Assembly: GCA_015501585.1 (NCBI GenBank) | Contig: JADNRY010000216.1 | Span: 1 to 64,000 of the forward strand | Origin: Rhodocollybia butyracea | Lineage: Eukaryota > Basidiomycota > Agaricomycetes > Agaricales > Omphalotaceae | Length of the DNA: 64,000 nucleotides | Direction of reading: 5' to 3' | In this document: piece by piece, positions 23,990 through 35,386 of the stretch | How the letters are laid out: each line of letters starts with the position of its first letter | How positions within the stretch are numbered: the stretch's first letter is position 1 | Notes under the pieces: model-generated | Seen by the model: only the letters and a program-made list of their open reading frames with translations | Databases searched by the model: none | What the model was told of the DNA's origin: nothing | Program-made: the position numbers and the translations under genes

Positions 23990-24660
23990 CCAAGGATGTT
24001 ATTTTTACATGTGTATCATTGCTAGTGAGCTTGTGGGGACTCCGTTCGGCACGAGTATGGATCAACTATAATCATTCATAATATGGCGTCGAATTGACAC
24101 AACCCCTCGTGAGAGAGATACGAGAAACGTCTCCGAAAATGCGTAGCGGATTGATACGTCTGGAAACTAAACTTGACTCCGAATTGGAAAAGTATGCGTC
24201 CATGTTTGCAGTGCATGCACAAAAAGAAAGCCCTCGATACTGAAGCCAGGTATCGCGTTAGTGAGAGATTTATGGAGATGGTAGGTATCAAAGCCGCGTG
24301 TAATCGCCGTACCTAATCTCTGATGTATTCATACGAGGGTCCTATAAAAGATCTATAGGCTCTCAAGTCCAACTTTACTTTCACACCTATATAATTAGAT
24401 AAATCGATCAGCTGTGCAAAGAAAGATTTGCAGAACAAAACTGTACATTGATGATCGATTCACACACCACTGTCAGTTTGAAGGTGTTCAATGTTCCAAG
24501 ATCCCAGAAACTATCTCTTAGGGGTTTTCAAAAATTGCCCGTACAAATTTTTCAAAACACCCTTTGAAATTCAGACCAACTTGTCCTGCTTGGAAGGCGA
24601 GAAATACGAGACCCCAACTCTTAACGTGAACACTTGGTTGCCGCACCTCTCGATCTCCTT
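23990..24660. other. Intergenic; promoter side of the peptidase gene
   Basis: No gene is supported. A 71-codon frame at 24491-24706 has no family resemblance, and its end overlaps a segment duplicated at 56187, so I do not call it. Confidence 0.4.
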
Positions 24661-25340
24661 GAAAGACTGCCATTTAGCCAAGACAGAACTATATCAGGCC
24701 TATTGAGAAGACCGTAATATTAATTTATTTATCAACAACTTGTTTCACTCGTGTCCTGTGATATTGATATACTACTAGTTTTCCAAGTTTTCCAAGTTGG
24801 CGCGAGCGGCCAGAGTCCCTCACAAGTCGAGCCATCGTTCCGTCAGCTAGCCTTTTTGCTGATGATGTGCAAACAATTTTCTCACGCTAGCTTAGCATAC
24901 CTAAATTGAGTCCAGGAAACTTGGATCACTGTATGTATAACCGCCATTTCAACCCAAGCTTGGTCAAGCGACGACCTTGTCCTATTCCTCCTGCGGGATC
25001 ACAAAATGCTTGATAATTTCGGCGCCCAATGCGAATAATTCGGCTGTAGCACCCGTTTGAGGGTACATCTTCTTCAAGAGAAACCGCGTGTCATCGGTGG
25101 TAATCCGCACGTCGCCCTGGGTTGGCCTTGGATGATAAATTGCCAGAAATCTCTGATTAGGGTCCCCGCTGGGATGTGCGTCATGTATGTTGGAAGCTAC
25201 CAAAGCATATATGAGGAACACAAAAAAATCAGGTTCAAGGGCAAGCACTCACTGGCACGTGCACCACGTATACCTGTCCACCCAAAACATGGGTTCTCAT
25301 CTGTACAGGTTTGTGTGTTGGTTTCATGGCCCGAATAAAG
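24655..25340. repeat. Segment duplicated at 56186-56740
   Basis: GAGACTGCCATTTAGCCAAG-like sequence (24662 here with GAAAGACTGCC; 56198 there), then a GCCTATTGAGAAGACC string and TATTTATCAAC, are shared in the same order. The downstream minus-strand exons of the small protein genes are shared too. Similarity includes non-coding flanks, so this is DNA-level duplication. Confidence 0.75.
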
Positions 25341-25516
25341 CAGGCAATGCGGATCCCCCCCAAAGTTATATCCTTTGAACTGCGATATCTTACTGAGAAC
25401 CGTTGCGGCATTTGGAAGATTTCCCGGATCACGTTGGTTATGGCCTGCTGGACCCCTGTATCACGGTTGGTTGACAATACCTGTCCTTGGAGGGTCATGA
25501 ATGTCATGGTAGGTAG
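24982..25516 (-). CDS. Small, probably secreted protein, copy 1 (partial model)
   Basis: The penultimate exon (about 25516-25255) reads MTFMTLQGQVLS...RFSVRYRSSKDITLGG...THVLGGQVYVVHVP. It is followed by a GTGAGT...TAG intron and a last exon (about 25202-24982) ending IIKHFVIPQEE. The sister copy at 56441-57049 has a clear signal-peptide exon upstream. I do not find that exon here in the expected place, so copy 1 is either truncated at the 5' end or its first exon is more distant. No known domain is recognised. Confidence 0.55.
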
Positions 25517-25559
25517 CTGCATGATAGGTGGGTACATGGTAGGTGGCTGTATGTAGGTA

Positions 25560-26336
25560 CGTGTATGGTAGATCTGTTGGATTTGGGATTTGTCATTCCA
25601 AGCTCGTAATCTTACGTAGGTACAAAACTGTAGTCAGCGGATGCTTCTGCATCCGTTTGTCTCTCTCTTCTGACCGTCACGGAGAGGACAACCGGAAATA
25701 CACTCGTTGCTGTCTGTTTACCCTCAGGAGCCTATCACAACAAGATCATCAGGAAAACCGCCTACATGGAATATTTGCTAATTTTGCCAAAGATCCTCAA
25801 AATTTGGAGAAATTATCAAAATTTCGGCGCTTTATCTCATTTCGCGGATTAGAAAAATTCCACAGTCCCCTTGCATTTTTGCAAAATTTCCCCGCAGTTT
25901 TTTGGCTTTTCCAACCTTTGCAGTTAATTGTAAGCATTATCTTAGTATATTCTTCACCAGTTTTAGGGATTCTCTAATCTTTCCAGTTAATTGGAAGCAT
26001 TATCTTAGTATGTTTTTGATATCTTACTACTTCTTTGCCAAACTTATATTCAAATTGCTTTATGTTTTGAATATCACTCTTCAATGGTTCTTCTATCTTT
26101 GGCAACTTTGCCAGTAGTTTTCACCAGCAGAAATATTTCAAAATGTTCACATTAGATTTGCTACCATTACTACTATATCAGTGCGAAAAAGCTGTCTACT
26201 GCGGGATATGTATAACATGTTGAGAGATAACGAGGGGTATACGCATGAGGGCAGGCACATGCTGCAAAAATAAGCACTAGAAGGTAATCGAGGCAGCAGA
26301 TGAAGATGAAACACTGTTTGTCGTGATTGCTGCGAG
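25560..26336. other. AT-rich intergenic stretch with a short tandem repeat
   Basis: No gene is supported. At about 25918-26015 a 65-bp unit (GCATTATCTTAGTATRTTY with flanking CAGTTAATTG) occurs twice. A TTCGCG/ATCTTAGT-type repeat of similar flavour lies near the third paralogue at 54930-55040. Confidence 0.45.
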
Positions 26337-27639
26337 TCAAGATGGAGAACTATCTTGACTATCAGCTGCACCAGCAGTAGCAGTGCCGGTGCCCGATCCA
26401 GACGCTGCAGGTTGTGGCTGTACTGCGGTAGACGAAGTACCTTCATCCTCTGAGTTGTCGCCATTGAAGGCAGTCCAGTCGATAGCGTTATAAATTTGCT
26501 GGTTCGTCATGTTCTCAGGCACCCGCGAACCACTGGATTATAAAACATGAGCATTGCAACAGCACCAACCAGGCGAAAACCTACGAGGCATCAATGTAAA
26601 GGTTATGCATGAGCTTATGGTACTTCAAGATGCTCCTCTTCTTGATTTCATCAAGGATCCGGATTGCTAAGCACCAGACGTCATCAAGCTCCTTAGTGGG
26701 GAAGTTATCTTTGACTCCTGTACTATGATCTTGGAGGCAAGCATGGATCTGCACAAATGATAATACATCAGTCGGGGCAAAAAATAATAATGCGCACATA
26801 CTGCAGTACTTGCAAGTGCGACCATTGCCTTTGGTATCTCAAGTTCATTCGGTTTTTCTGGATGACTGGACCGGAATTGGGATCTGTGTTTTGCAGCGAT
26901 CTTTGCATAGTACCCAGAAGAGAAAAAGGCTTCCCGAATGAAATTGGCGAAGACAGGGTGCTGGAAAGGCTTCCCATTATCGGGCTTTGCATGTAATCAG
27001 TATAGAGTCATAGCATTGATAGCCGAAAAAACCAGCAACTGTGAACACACCTGGATACCTTTTGCGAGATCTTGAGGGTATAAATATGAGGCTGTACCAA
27101 CCAAATTGCGGGCCTCGGCTTGGTCTGATTGGTTGGTAAAACCAAATGACTGAAGTACAGTGGAAGTGGGAGTCTTGAGCTCTTTTTGTTCAATCCCGAT
27201 GCGCCCCGAAACCTCAGCAAAGGTGTCAGTTTCTTTCAACTAGGCAGGAATACTCTCGACTTACATAATTGACAATTGGTCTGATATACTGGTCATTATT
27301 GCCAAATTCCAATCACATGCAAATATCGGTTGAATCGACATTGTAGCCAAGGTCCTTGGCAGCTTCAGAAAGTGAAGCATGTGCGAGCTGCTTAATCGCT
27401 GGCCCAATGGGAGAGTATTGATGGTTAAAGAGCATATGAACTTGTCCCTGATTGATAGCTCTGTTGATTACCTCTCGCATGCCAGTCAACTGGTCAGATA
27501 GTGCAAGTGTGAAGCGGCAATTTTTTCCTGTGACCACGATATCAGAATGTTGCTTCCATTGGGTGTCTCGAGTGGCATCGCTGGAAGGGGTGTGGTTGCA
27601 TGCGACCAGGGCACGAGATGATTGAGTGGTGACTTGAGG

Positions 27640-28400
27640 CCGCTGGGCGATAATAAGTGAGGGCACAACTCATGAGCAAATTCTTACCTCGTAGTCCAGC
27701 TTTTCATCTCGGCGCACCTTGTGGTTCAAGCTTGGGCCCTTTTTCTATATCTGCATTGAATATTTCTGCGAAGCAATAAAAGCCGCGGCAAACCTTGGCT
27801 TTTGGCCCATCCCCAATTTCGACTCCAGTAGATGGTGCTTGAGATGCATTGCTGCGTGCGACCGGAGCACAAGATGGTTGAGTGTTGACTTGAGGCCGCT
27901 GGGCGATAATAAGTATAGGCACAACTCATGAGCAAACTTTTACCTCACGGTCCAACTGTTCATTTCGGCGCGCCTTGGGTTTCAAGCTTGAGCCTATATC
28001 TGTGTTAGAGTATTTCTGCGAAACAAAAGCCGCGGCAAACCTTGGGTATTGGCTCATCCTCAATTTTGAGTCCAGCAGATGATGTGTTGGAAGATCGAGC
28101 GCTCAGGGCTGAAGCTAAAGAGTGAGATGACTGCGTGCTCTGAGCCGAAGCAACTGAGAGGGGTGGGCAGGTGCTCTGAGACAAAGTGACCGAGAGGGAC
28201 CAAGTGACTTGGGTTGAAGTGCGAGATGCAGGTGGTCTCTGAGTGCTGCCTTGAGGTTGCTAAACAGTAATAAGCATAAGTACAAACTCAGAGTTGGTGC
28301 ATACCCTGTTTGCCGGCTTGCTCTTCAAGCTCTGATTCCAACATGAGTATTACTTTGCGATACAAATTGAGGCAGACCTTGGGTTTTGATGCATCCACAA
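27640..28400 (-). repeat. Tandemly duplicated exon-intron units in the DUF6532-like gene
   Basis: Three diverged units of about 250-300 bp follow each other. Landmarks are GCACAACTCATGAGCAAA (27664 and 27920; weaker near 28275), TTTCTGCGAARCAA followed by AAAAGCCGCGGCAAACCTTG (27769-27800 and 28012-28040; weaker near 28350), and CCAGYAGATG (27826 and 28073). They encode Ser/Thr/Gln-rich linkers. The duplication includes intron sequence, so it arose in genomic DNA. Confidence 0.7.
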
Positions 28401-31400
28401 CTTCAGCGGCAGTACTGTCAGGATACGATAATGACATTTGGTTGTCATTGTCGTCGTCTTTGTCATTGCAAGAGCGTGAAGCCCGGGCTGCGGCCAGGAG
28501 TCATCACGAGCAAAATTAATATCCAACAAATATACATACTTTGCAAAACTTGTTCTTCCTCCTGTTCTTCATCGCTGTTTTCTACAAGTTGTACACCCTA
28601 AAAACATCAGTTATCCTGATCGCAACAGGTTTTCTCAATGTACCTCCTCGTCCAAATAGCGAGATGCTGCAGCGTCACTTTCTCAGCCATCATCAAACAT
28701 TTTGACATTGACATCACCATCCTGACCATTGCCTTTATATTTGTCCTCATCCTCCTCTCGCTGGGCCGTCTCCTGAGCTGTTGTCTTTGGCGCCTTCTTG
28801 GATCTCTTTGTTGGTGGAGGCAATTCTGAAAAGGAAGTAAGTGTTGAAAGTGGACGGCTGCAGAGAGATTAGCTTGCCCCTCGAGTCTGACTCTTCATCA
28901 CTATCAGCATTGAAATCAACTCAATATTCTTCTGGAGGATGTGCTGCAAAAATTCATTGTAAGCTCATCCAAGAAACCCAATCACAGTTGTTTACTGACT
29001 TCCTTTTGTCTTCTGAGTAGGGACTTTGGCTTTGCGCTTTGGCACTTTTGTATTGGTGGAAACTACAGTGAAAGCGAATGTGGTAAATTGATACAAGGAT
29101 AACAAATGCTGACACGTTACGTGTTTCATCATCTGAAGTCTTTCGCTTTCAGGTTGCTGGTGGTTAAGAAGCTTCTGGCACGCGACCTAATTGTGTCATT
29201 CTCCTATCAATGTTTTGTTGACCAGAATTCTGTTTGTCAAGGGTGGCAGGTTCTTCATTCCACAAGCTCCGACTCCACAAGCTCATGAAGTGGAACGAAA
29301 TTTGCTAATAATAGATAGAAACAAGAGGATTAAAGGAGCACAAGTAATTAAAAGGAAAGTGGAGGAGAGGTGGTCGTCATATGAAAGAAGAAAGATATTG
29401 GAAATTGGAAATCATTGCTGACTGCCAAGCCGAATGCGGCAGTATAGAACCGATCACATCCAAAATGAACCAAAAATATGAGTCTCGTTCCGGTGCTCAA
29501 ATCTTACATCTCGCAGCAGGGAATTAGTCTCTTGAAATTGGATTAGCTTTGTTAAAAATGTACTCATACTCTAACTGGTTCATGTTCTTTCTGTTCATGC
29601 TGCAAAATTAATCTACTGATGCTCTTGAAGCCAATTGGCAGTAAAGGTAAGGAAGGCAAGGTACTCAGAGTCATTGACCAGAATTTGAAGTCTTCGAAAT
29701 GGAATGTGAGTCCAGCACACACACACAAACAATGCAGAAATGCTGCAACCTTTGCCCCTCCGGTTGCCTATAACTAAAGCAGTTTAACCATGTGTAGCAT
29801 ATGGGAGCAACACGGCACTCACCTTTGGCCTTTTTGGTGCAGGCTTCTGCGAATGCCAAATGCCAAATCAGTGTCATTCGAAGAGGAGAGATGCAAAGAG
29901 TTCACCTTGGCTTTTGCTTCATGTGGCACTTCTATGAAAGGCTGAAAAGTGCAAAGTAAGTTGAATGAAACATGGAAGAGTATCTGCGCAAATACAACAC
30001 ACCCGAGCTTCAGCGGTATTTGGAATTGACTTCCTGCAGGTGTCAATAATGTCGTCAATAACAGAAGTGGATATATGGACTGACCTGGGGCCTTGGGCGC
30101 CATCAGAAGCATATTGAGTCAGATCAGCTACCTTGGCGCTGACTGCAGACAGAGCCCTGACTGGCAGTGTTAGCTCACCACATTGATTGTTTCCGGTTCA
30201 ATGAATAGACAAAGACAGGTCAACTGAAAAGACAAATTGAGTACAAGTGAGTAGTCATGCGCGGGCGGCGTTATTGAGTAACGTTTGCACCTTGTGTCTC
30301 GTCTTCACCCGCATTTCCAACTGCAACATCTTCAACTAACTCTACAATTTCCCCAGAGGTTGTGGAGCCTGAAACAATGGCAGTTTCTGCGATGGGAGTA
30401 GAAGCGCTGGGTTGAATTAATAAAAATCTGAGTTTGGAAGTAATTCAACTCACAGAAGACTATCGACCTGGTTTAGATGAAACACTAGTAAGAACAGACC
30501 TCTATGGGGTGTCGAATTGCTCACCTTTGCTTTTTGCCTGCCTTTCCCTAGTTTTACCTTCTTCAAAGGTGGTAGTGCAGAGTCAGAAATATTCTCGTGC
30601 AAAGCACTGCGTTTTTCACATGACCCAGTGCTGGTATCAGAGTTGCCTCTTTTCTTCGGAGCTTTTTTCTCGACAGAATTTTTGTGCCATGAGGGATATA
30701 TGGTTGTAGCTAAATGCAGTGGTTTCCAGAAATCTTTGCAAAGGCCGAGTTTGGGATGTTCTGCAACCATTTTGGAGATGAAATGCAATCTGACATCATA
30801 CTGCACTTGCCCCCAAGTAAGAGGGGCTTTCCCAAGGTCAAGATATTGTTTCAAGAGGGCCATTGCAGTTCTTTGCATGGCCCAAGCCTTGTGTCCATTG
30901 ATGGGTGTGCCGCGGTCGGTTAAGACATATTTTGTGGCAACATTAATGCCATTAGATGCTTTTGACGCACCACAAGTAGGTTCACTAGACTCAGATTTGC
31001 CACCGCTCTTTTCATCGGTGTGGTGATACCAATTCGTGACTTGCGGGTAGTCGTTTGGGTCAAGTCAAATGGGTAACAAAGGTACAAAGAGATTTCCCAA
31101 ACCTCCACTGGAGTTCTGCAGTGACTGGGCTAAAGTTTGGTATGCAGTTCTAGATCTCATTCAGGCCAAGTTAGTACCTAAAGCGATTTGCAAAACTTAC
31201 TTCCATGTCTCTATTTCTGTTCTCAATGGATTAACTTGCACTTGAAGGTTCCAAATTTCATTGTTCAGATGCTGAACAATATCTGGATTTGGTCCAGGTG
31301 CATGTGCACATGCACTTTGTCCACTAAAAGAGCTTGGGATCTGAGGGTGACTGGGTGTTTGGTAAAGTGACTGCAATCCAGGTTGTACATTGGCACCTGG

Positions 31401-31497
31401 AACTGGTGGGCTCGCAAATAGAAAGGATGGTTGAGGAAGGCTGGATTCAAAGCCAAAATCCATTGCGAGAGTTAGAAGCAATAGCCCAGTATTGCGA

Positions 31498-33339
31498 TAT
31501 TAGGCCTAAAATCGGCCTAAGGCGTGTAACTGTACATTTTGACACTTTGTACATGTTATACAATGCAATAAGAGAGTTATATGGAGCCCGAGCGTGATAG
31601 CTGTTGCCGAGGCAAAGAACTTAACAATAAGACTCAGCGAGCCGTGAAGGTACGCCCACAAGCGTAGCCTAGAGCCAAGCTAGCAAGGATACCTGGGCTG
31701 CCTGGAGATGTAACGCTAGATCGTCAATCTAGTTATACCCAAGAGTGCATACTCTCTAAACTACAGGACATCTCGAAGCGGGATAAGTACTAAGCCAACG
31801 CGTTACTCAAGGGAAGGAATTATGAGGGAAGGCATCCCTCGCACTAAGACCCCCAACGAGCTATGTTAAGATGTGGACTTTACAGTCCGCAACAATGGAC
31901 CAGAACAATCCCGAGGGAAACCGTAGAGGTCTATTCGCGGCACCGGTCGTAACCATGAGGACGGTAGAAACATACTTAGCGGTCCTACGGAAAGCTACGC
32001 GCCGGGATAGCCTTGGCAAATCGAAACATTTGATCTTAGAAATCATACACGGGAGGTCTTATCCGTTAAAGCTGACTATCGGGAATCACTTGTACATACT
32101 CAGCACAGTTGCTCGAGATTATCATAAGTGGTGTCATTGGAAAGCTAGATAACAGGCCTTCTCGAGAGAATGTTAATCACACTCAGGATGGACAGAACTA
32201 TCCAAGGAATAGAATGAAACTCACCCAAGGGAAACCGGGCGGCGAGTGATCATGAAGCGCAAAGGTACTCCTGACCCCGGAGAATTGTGGAGTAATTGGA
32301 GAAACCTTGCTCGGATCAAAACACTCTAAAACTATGTTAATCCTCACGAAATCATATTTTACCTCTGATATATACCCAAGAATGGACTATTTCTTTATCG
32401 TGTGTACCATATATAGGCTGGAGTTTCCTTTCCGAGCCAGATTCCTCTGTTCCACTCTCTTTCCGTCTCTCTCCGTATCTGTTTCATCTATTTTTTGTAT
32501 TAAACTCTCTCTACTCAGTATATAAGCCAGATATATTTATTCAATAAGACAAGTTTCTTGCCCTCGACTTGACTGCTAAGACCAGTGCTCCGTAGAACGT
32601 CCCCACGGGATCAGTAGCGTGACGCCTCCTGACTTGGTTATCTTAAGAACGTAATAAACTTCACGCGCTTCGCAAAGCCCATTTATATCTTGATCCAATT
32701 TAAGTGTGTAGAGTTCTCTCAAACTCCAGATCGACTCAAATCTAGTTGCTTCCTTAGAGGGGACGGCTTCTAGTAAGGGATTATTTGGCTCCAGAGTGAG
32801 GGTTCCTTAGTTGACTTCTTCACGAAGTTAGACAAGCCACTAAGATTGTGGTATGAGTTCCTAGTGATTAAGTTCACTCACAATATCGTAGCTTGGCCCA
32901 GAGTTTGGTCGAGGACTTTACAGCGTCACAGCAGCTAGTGCCAGAGTTTGCCTAGGGTTGTTGACAAACCTCGAGATTACTATTCTAGCTAGAGCCAGAG
33001 TTTGCCTAGGAGAATCTTAGTTTCGTTGTATTGGTTTTGGTTTTGGTTAATTGATTTGGACATACACACCTGGTTCCCTCGTACACTCGTACACCCCAAC
33101 TAGGCTTCTCTCGACTTAGTTCTAAGAGTTGTCTAAGCTTAGTTACCCACGTTAGCGCTACAGTCTTGAACCTGGAGCAGTCGCGCACGTACATCCGATA
33201 TTACAAGTCTTTCCCTCGGGGAATCTCTGACAACCCGCCCTCGCTCCCTTACATATCGATAGTCTGGTTAGGTGCGGTAGTGTTTTTGTTAGGTTGTTTT
33301 ATAGCACCTTTCGCATACCTACACGTAAATACCCAAATA
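31498..33339. mobile_element. Repeat X copy 1 (unclassified, 4-bp target duplication)
   Basis: This 1842-bp unit starts TATTAGGCCTAAAATCGGCC and ends ACACGTAAATACCCAAATA, with GCGA on both sides (31494-31497 and 33340-33343). A close copy lies at 40741-43014. Termini are weakly inverted (TATTAGG against TATTTGGG). It contains a TATA-like TATATAGGCTGG at 32411 followed by pyrimidine-rich sequence, as in an LTR promoter, but the ends are not TG...CA. No transposase is present. A 93-codon frame (31871-32152) stays open in both copies. It could be a solo LTR of an unusual family or a non-autonomous DNA element. Confidence 0.75.
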
Positions 33340-34939
33340 GCGAGTGGCACAGTAACAAGTTATTTTGCGGTCAGGTGACTTTGCTCTGCTCACTGGCACC
33401 AGGCGCATGCAATGAAACTCATATTCGATTGCTGAAACTGCGCCTGCAGAACCCTCATTGCTGGTCACTGTAGTAGCTGTCACTAATATTCAGAAAAGCA
33501 TGCAATTCCAACATTGCACTACCACTACGAAGCAGTAGTATCAACAACAGAATGTATCTTGACTAGCAGTGAGTTATATTTATCTTTCCAGTGACTAGCA
33601 TCTTGAGCAGAACCATCTAGTTGAACCTGCAAGCTATCCCTTTCGCGTTTTGCTTTCCCAAGTTCACCCATTAGTCGCTGTATCTCTAACTTGCCCTCAT
33701 TCTCGACGTGGTAGAAAGTGCACGTTTCAATACCTCTCTCTTTGCGAACTTCGATGGCTGCCAGTTCCAGTTCCCGTACTCTGTTGGAAAGATCCTCGCA
33801 TTCTCCTTCCAAACGGTTAAGATCGTCAACAGTAAGTGCGGTTTGGATGGGCAAAGAGGCCTTGGTAGCTGGGGGTTATTAGTGAATGAAGAAACAAACA
33901 ACTTGCGACTACAAACCTCCATTGCCCCTCCCAATTTGTTGACCAGTTCCCAAAGCAGTATTAAAGGCGCTGCAGAAATGCTACAATTAGCAGTAAACGC
34001 TCAAGTGAACAAGTACACACTGGTTTTGTCTGCTTGCAGGCGCAGAAGCTCGAAGTGTGGCATTGGTGGGCACTAGAGTGAAATTAGAAACGCAGCACAA
34101 GAAGATAGAAAATAACTCACCAGAGTTGGCAGTGTCAGTTGGTTCTGGACCAATGTATTGCTCGAACCAAGCTTGGGATCCAACTTGAGAATCCTCAAAA
34201 CCACTTTTGTAGTGCCTGCAACTAGATTCTAAAATAACATTTGGGTCAAACCAGAAGCCTGGTGCATGTTCGAAGCTGCTGGGTAGCCTTCTCTGCAGCA
34301 GAGCGAATTGGTGGTCGGTTTTCAGATGAAGAGAACACAGCGGAGTGGCGCTGTTTGCGGTGGGAGTCCATAAAAAAGATATATAGCAATACTTTCTATC
34401 TATAGCAAATACCATCAGGCCCGGCATTTGCAAGTGGAAATGAATATGTTCTCAGGCAAAGGAACCAAATATGGTTCAAAAAGAACGGATGCCAAATCAC
34501 TAATTCTTGGTATCTTGTGTGTACAATCTCACCAACACAATATTGCAAGACTGCAAAATTCACATAGGCATTGCTCAGCGTCAAAGCACAAAAGATACAG
34601 AACAGTGAAACAAATGGTATTGAGATGCATGGTAAAGCAGGGGAATGGGATGTTTATACATGGGTACTAACAAGTGATTGATGCAGAGGCAAAGAGGGAG
34701 ACTTGAGAACCCAGTCTGGATGTCAACACATCAAACTTTGTGAAGATTCTCCAGCTAGGTGCAAATGGATAATTCCCCAGAAGCAGTAAGCTCGCGGAAG
34801 GATGCACGCTCTTTGAATGAAATTTCAGACTGAGCGCGGAAAATAAGGGGAAGTTGGGAAGCGCCCTAGATTTGTCTTCCAAGTCAAACCACTCCTTGGA
34901 CTGCAGGCGACCTATGCCGGCATCGGTGGCAGGGGTAAC

Positions 34940-35288
34940 TGTTGGATATTCGGTCCGTGGTATATGGCCGCCGGTATGTACAGCTCCAATACCGAGTAGA
35001 TATCAGACCCGAGTTCTTATCATTTGTTTTAACTTTTATTTCACTGATACGGATTTCTACTTATACTGTACGTATCGACGTTCCCTTCTTTTCCTCAGCC
35101 TTCATCACTTCTGGCTGAGGTATGTCTATTATACTTATGCTCTATGTCCATTATGCTCATACTGTACCTATAGCTTAGTTGTACATCGTACTAACGTGTC
35201 TCTTAGGTATGGTAATATGATTAAGCCTTCATCACTTCTGGCTGAGCTTAGTTGTACATTGTACTAACATGTCTCTTAGTTCCAACAG
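34940..35288 (+). repeat. Copia II 5' LTR
   Basis: This 349-bp LTR has TG...CA ends. It has an internal duplication: CCTTCATCACTTCTGGCTGAG occurs at about 35098 and 35226, and the CTTAGTTGTACAT...GTGTCTCTTAG block occurs twice. No second LTR is found in the window. Confidence 0.8.
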
Positions 35289-35301
35289 GTTATGGGCCCC
35301 G
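35289..35301 (+). other. Primer binding site of copia II
   Basis: GGTTATGGGCCCC is the same 13-base string as in copia I at 2163. It is complementary to the internal (anticodon-side) part of initiator tRNA-Met. Confidence 0.8.
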
Positions 35302-35386
35302 AGTCCGCCTGATACAGCCAGCCTTATAGTGATTACCGGAATCGAATCTTTTATCTTCTCTTCCTGCATAACCCTCGTCTCTATCG

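Larger units (their letters stand above)
26337..34882 (-). pseudogene. DUF6532-like gene, multi-exon, interrupted by repeat X
   Basis: This is a long minus-strand gene with many short exons. The 5' part includes about 34882-34670 and 34320-34140 (FWFDPNVILESSCRHYKSGF). A coiled-coil exon lies at 33854-33530 (heptad-rich ELELAAIEVRKE...LMGELGKAKRERD). Repeat X sits at 31498-33339. Further on are a basic exon (about 30860-30540, FWKPLHLATTIYPSWHKN, PPLKKVK), Ser/Thr/Gln-rich duplicated exons, and a C-terminal domain at about 27660-26580. That domain contains QPDNGKPF-type KPFQHPVFANFIREAFFSS and EIPKAMVALASTAV, the pattern I associate with DUF6532 of agaricomycetes. The tail ends SQDSSPS at 26337. 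An in-frame TGA at 27313-27315 and very short putative introns suggest decay. Function is unknown for this family, and exon borders are approximate. Confidence 0.6.

Noticed and set aside
24491..24706. 71-codon plus-strand frame
   Set aside because: Its 3' part is the duplicated non-coding flank also found at 56187; no family support.
31498..33339. Standard LTR with TG...CA ends
   Set aside because: Both copies and their target duplications place the ends at TATT...AATA, so a normal LTR does not fit without a shift that breaks the duplications.
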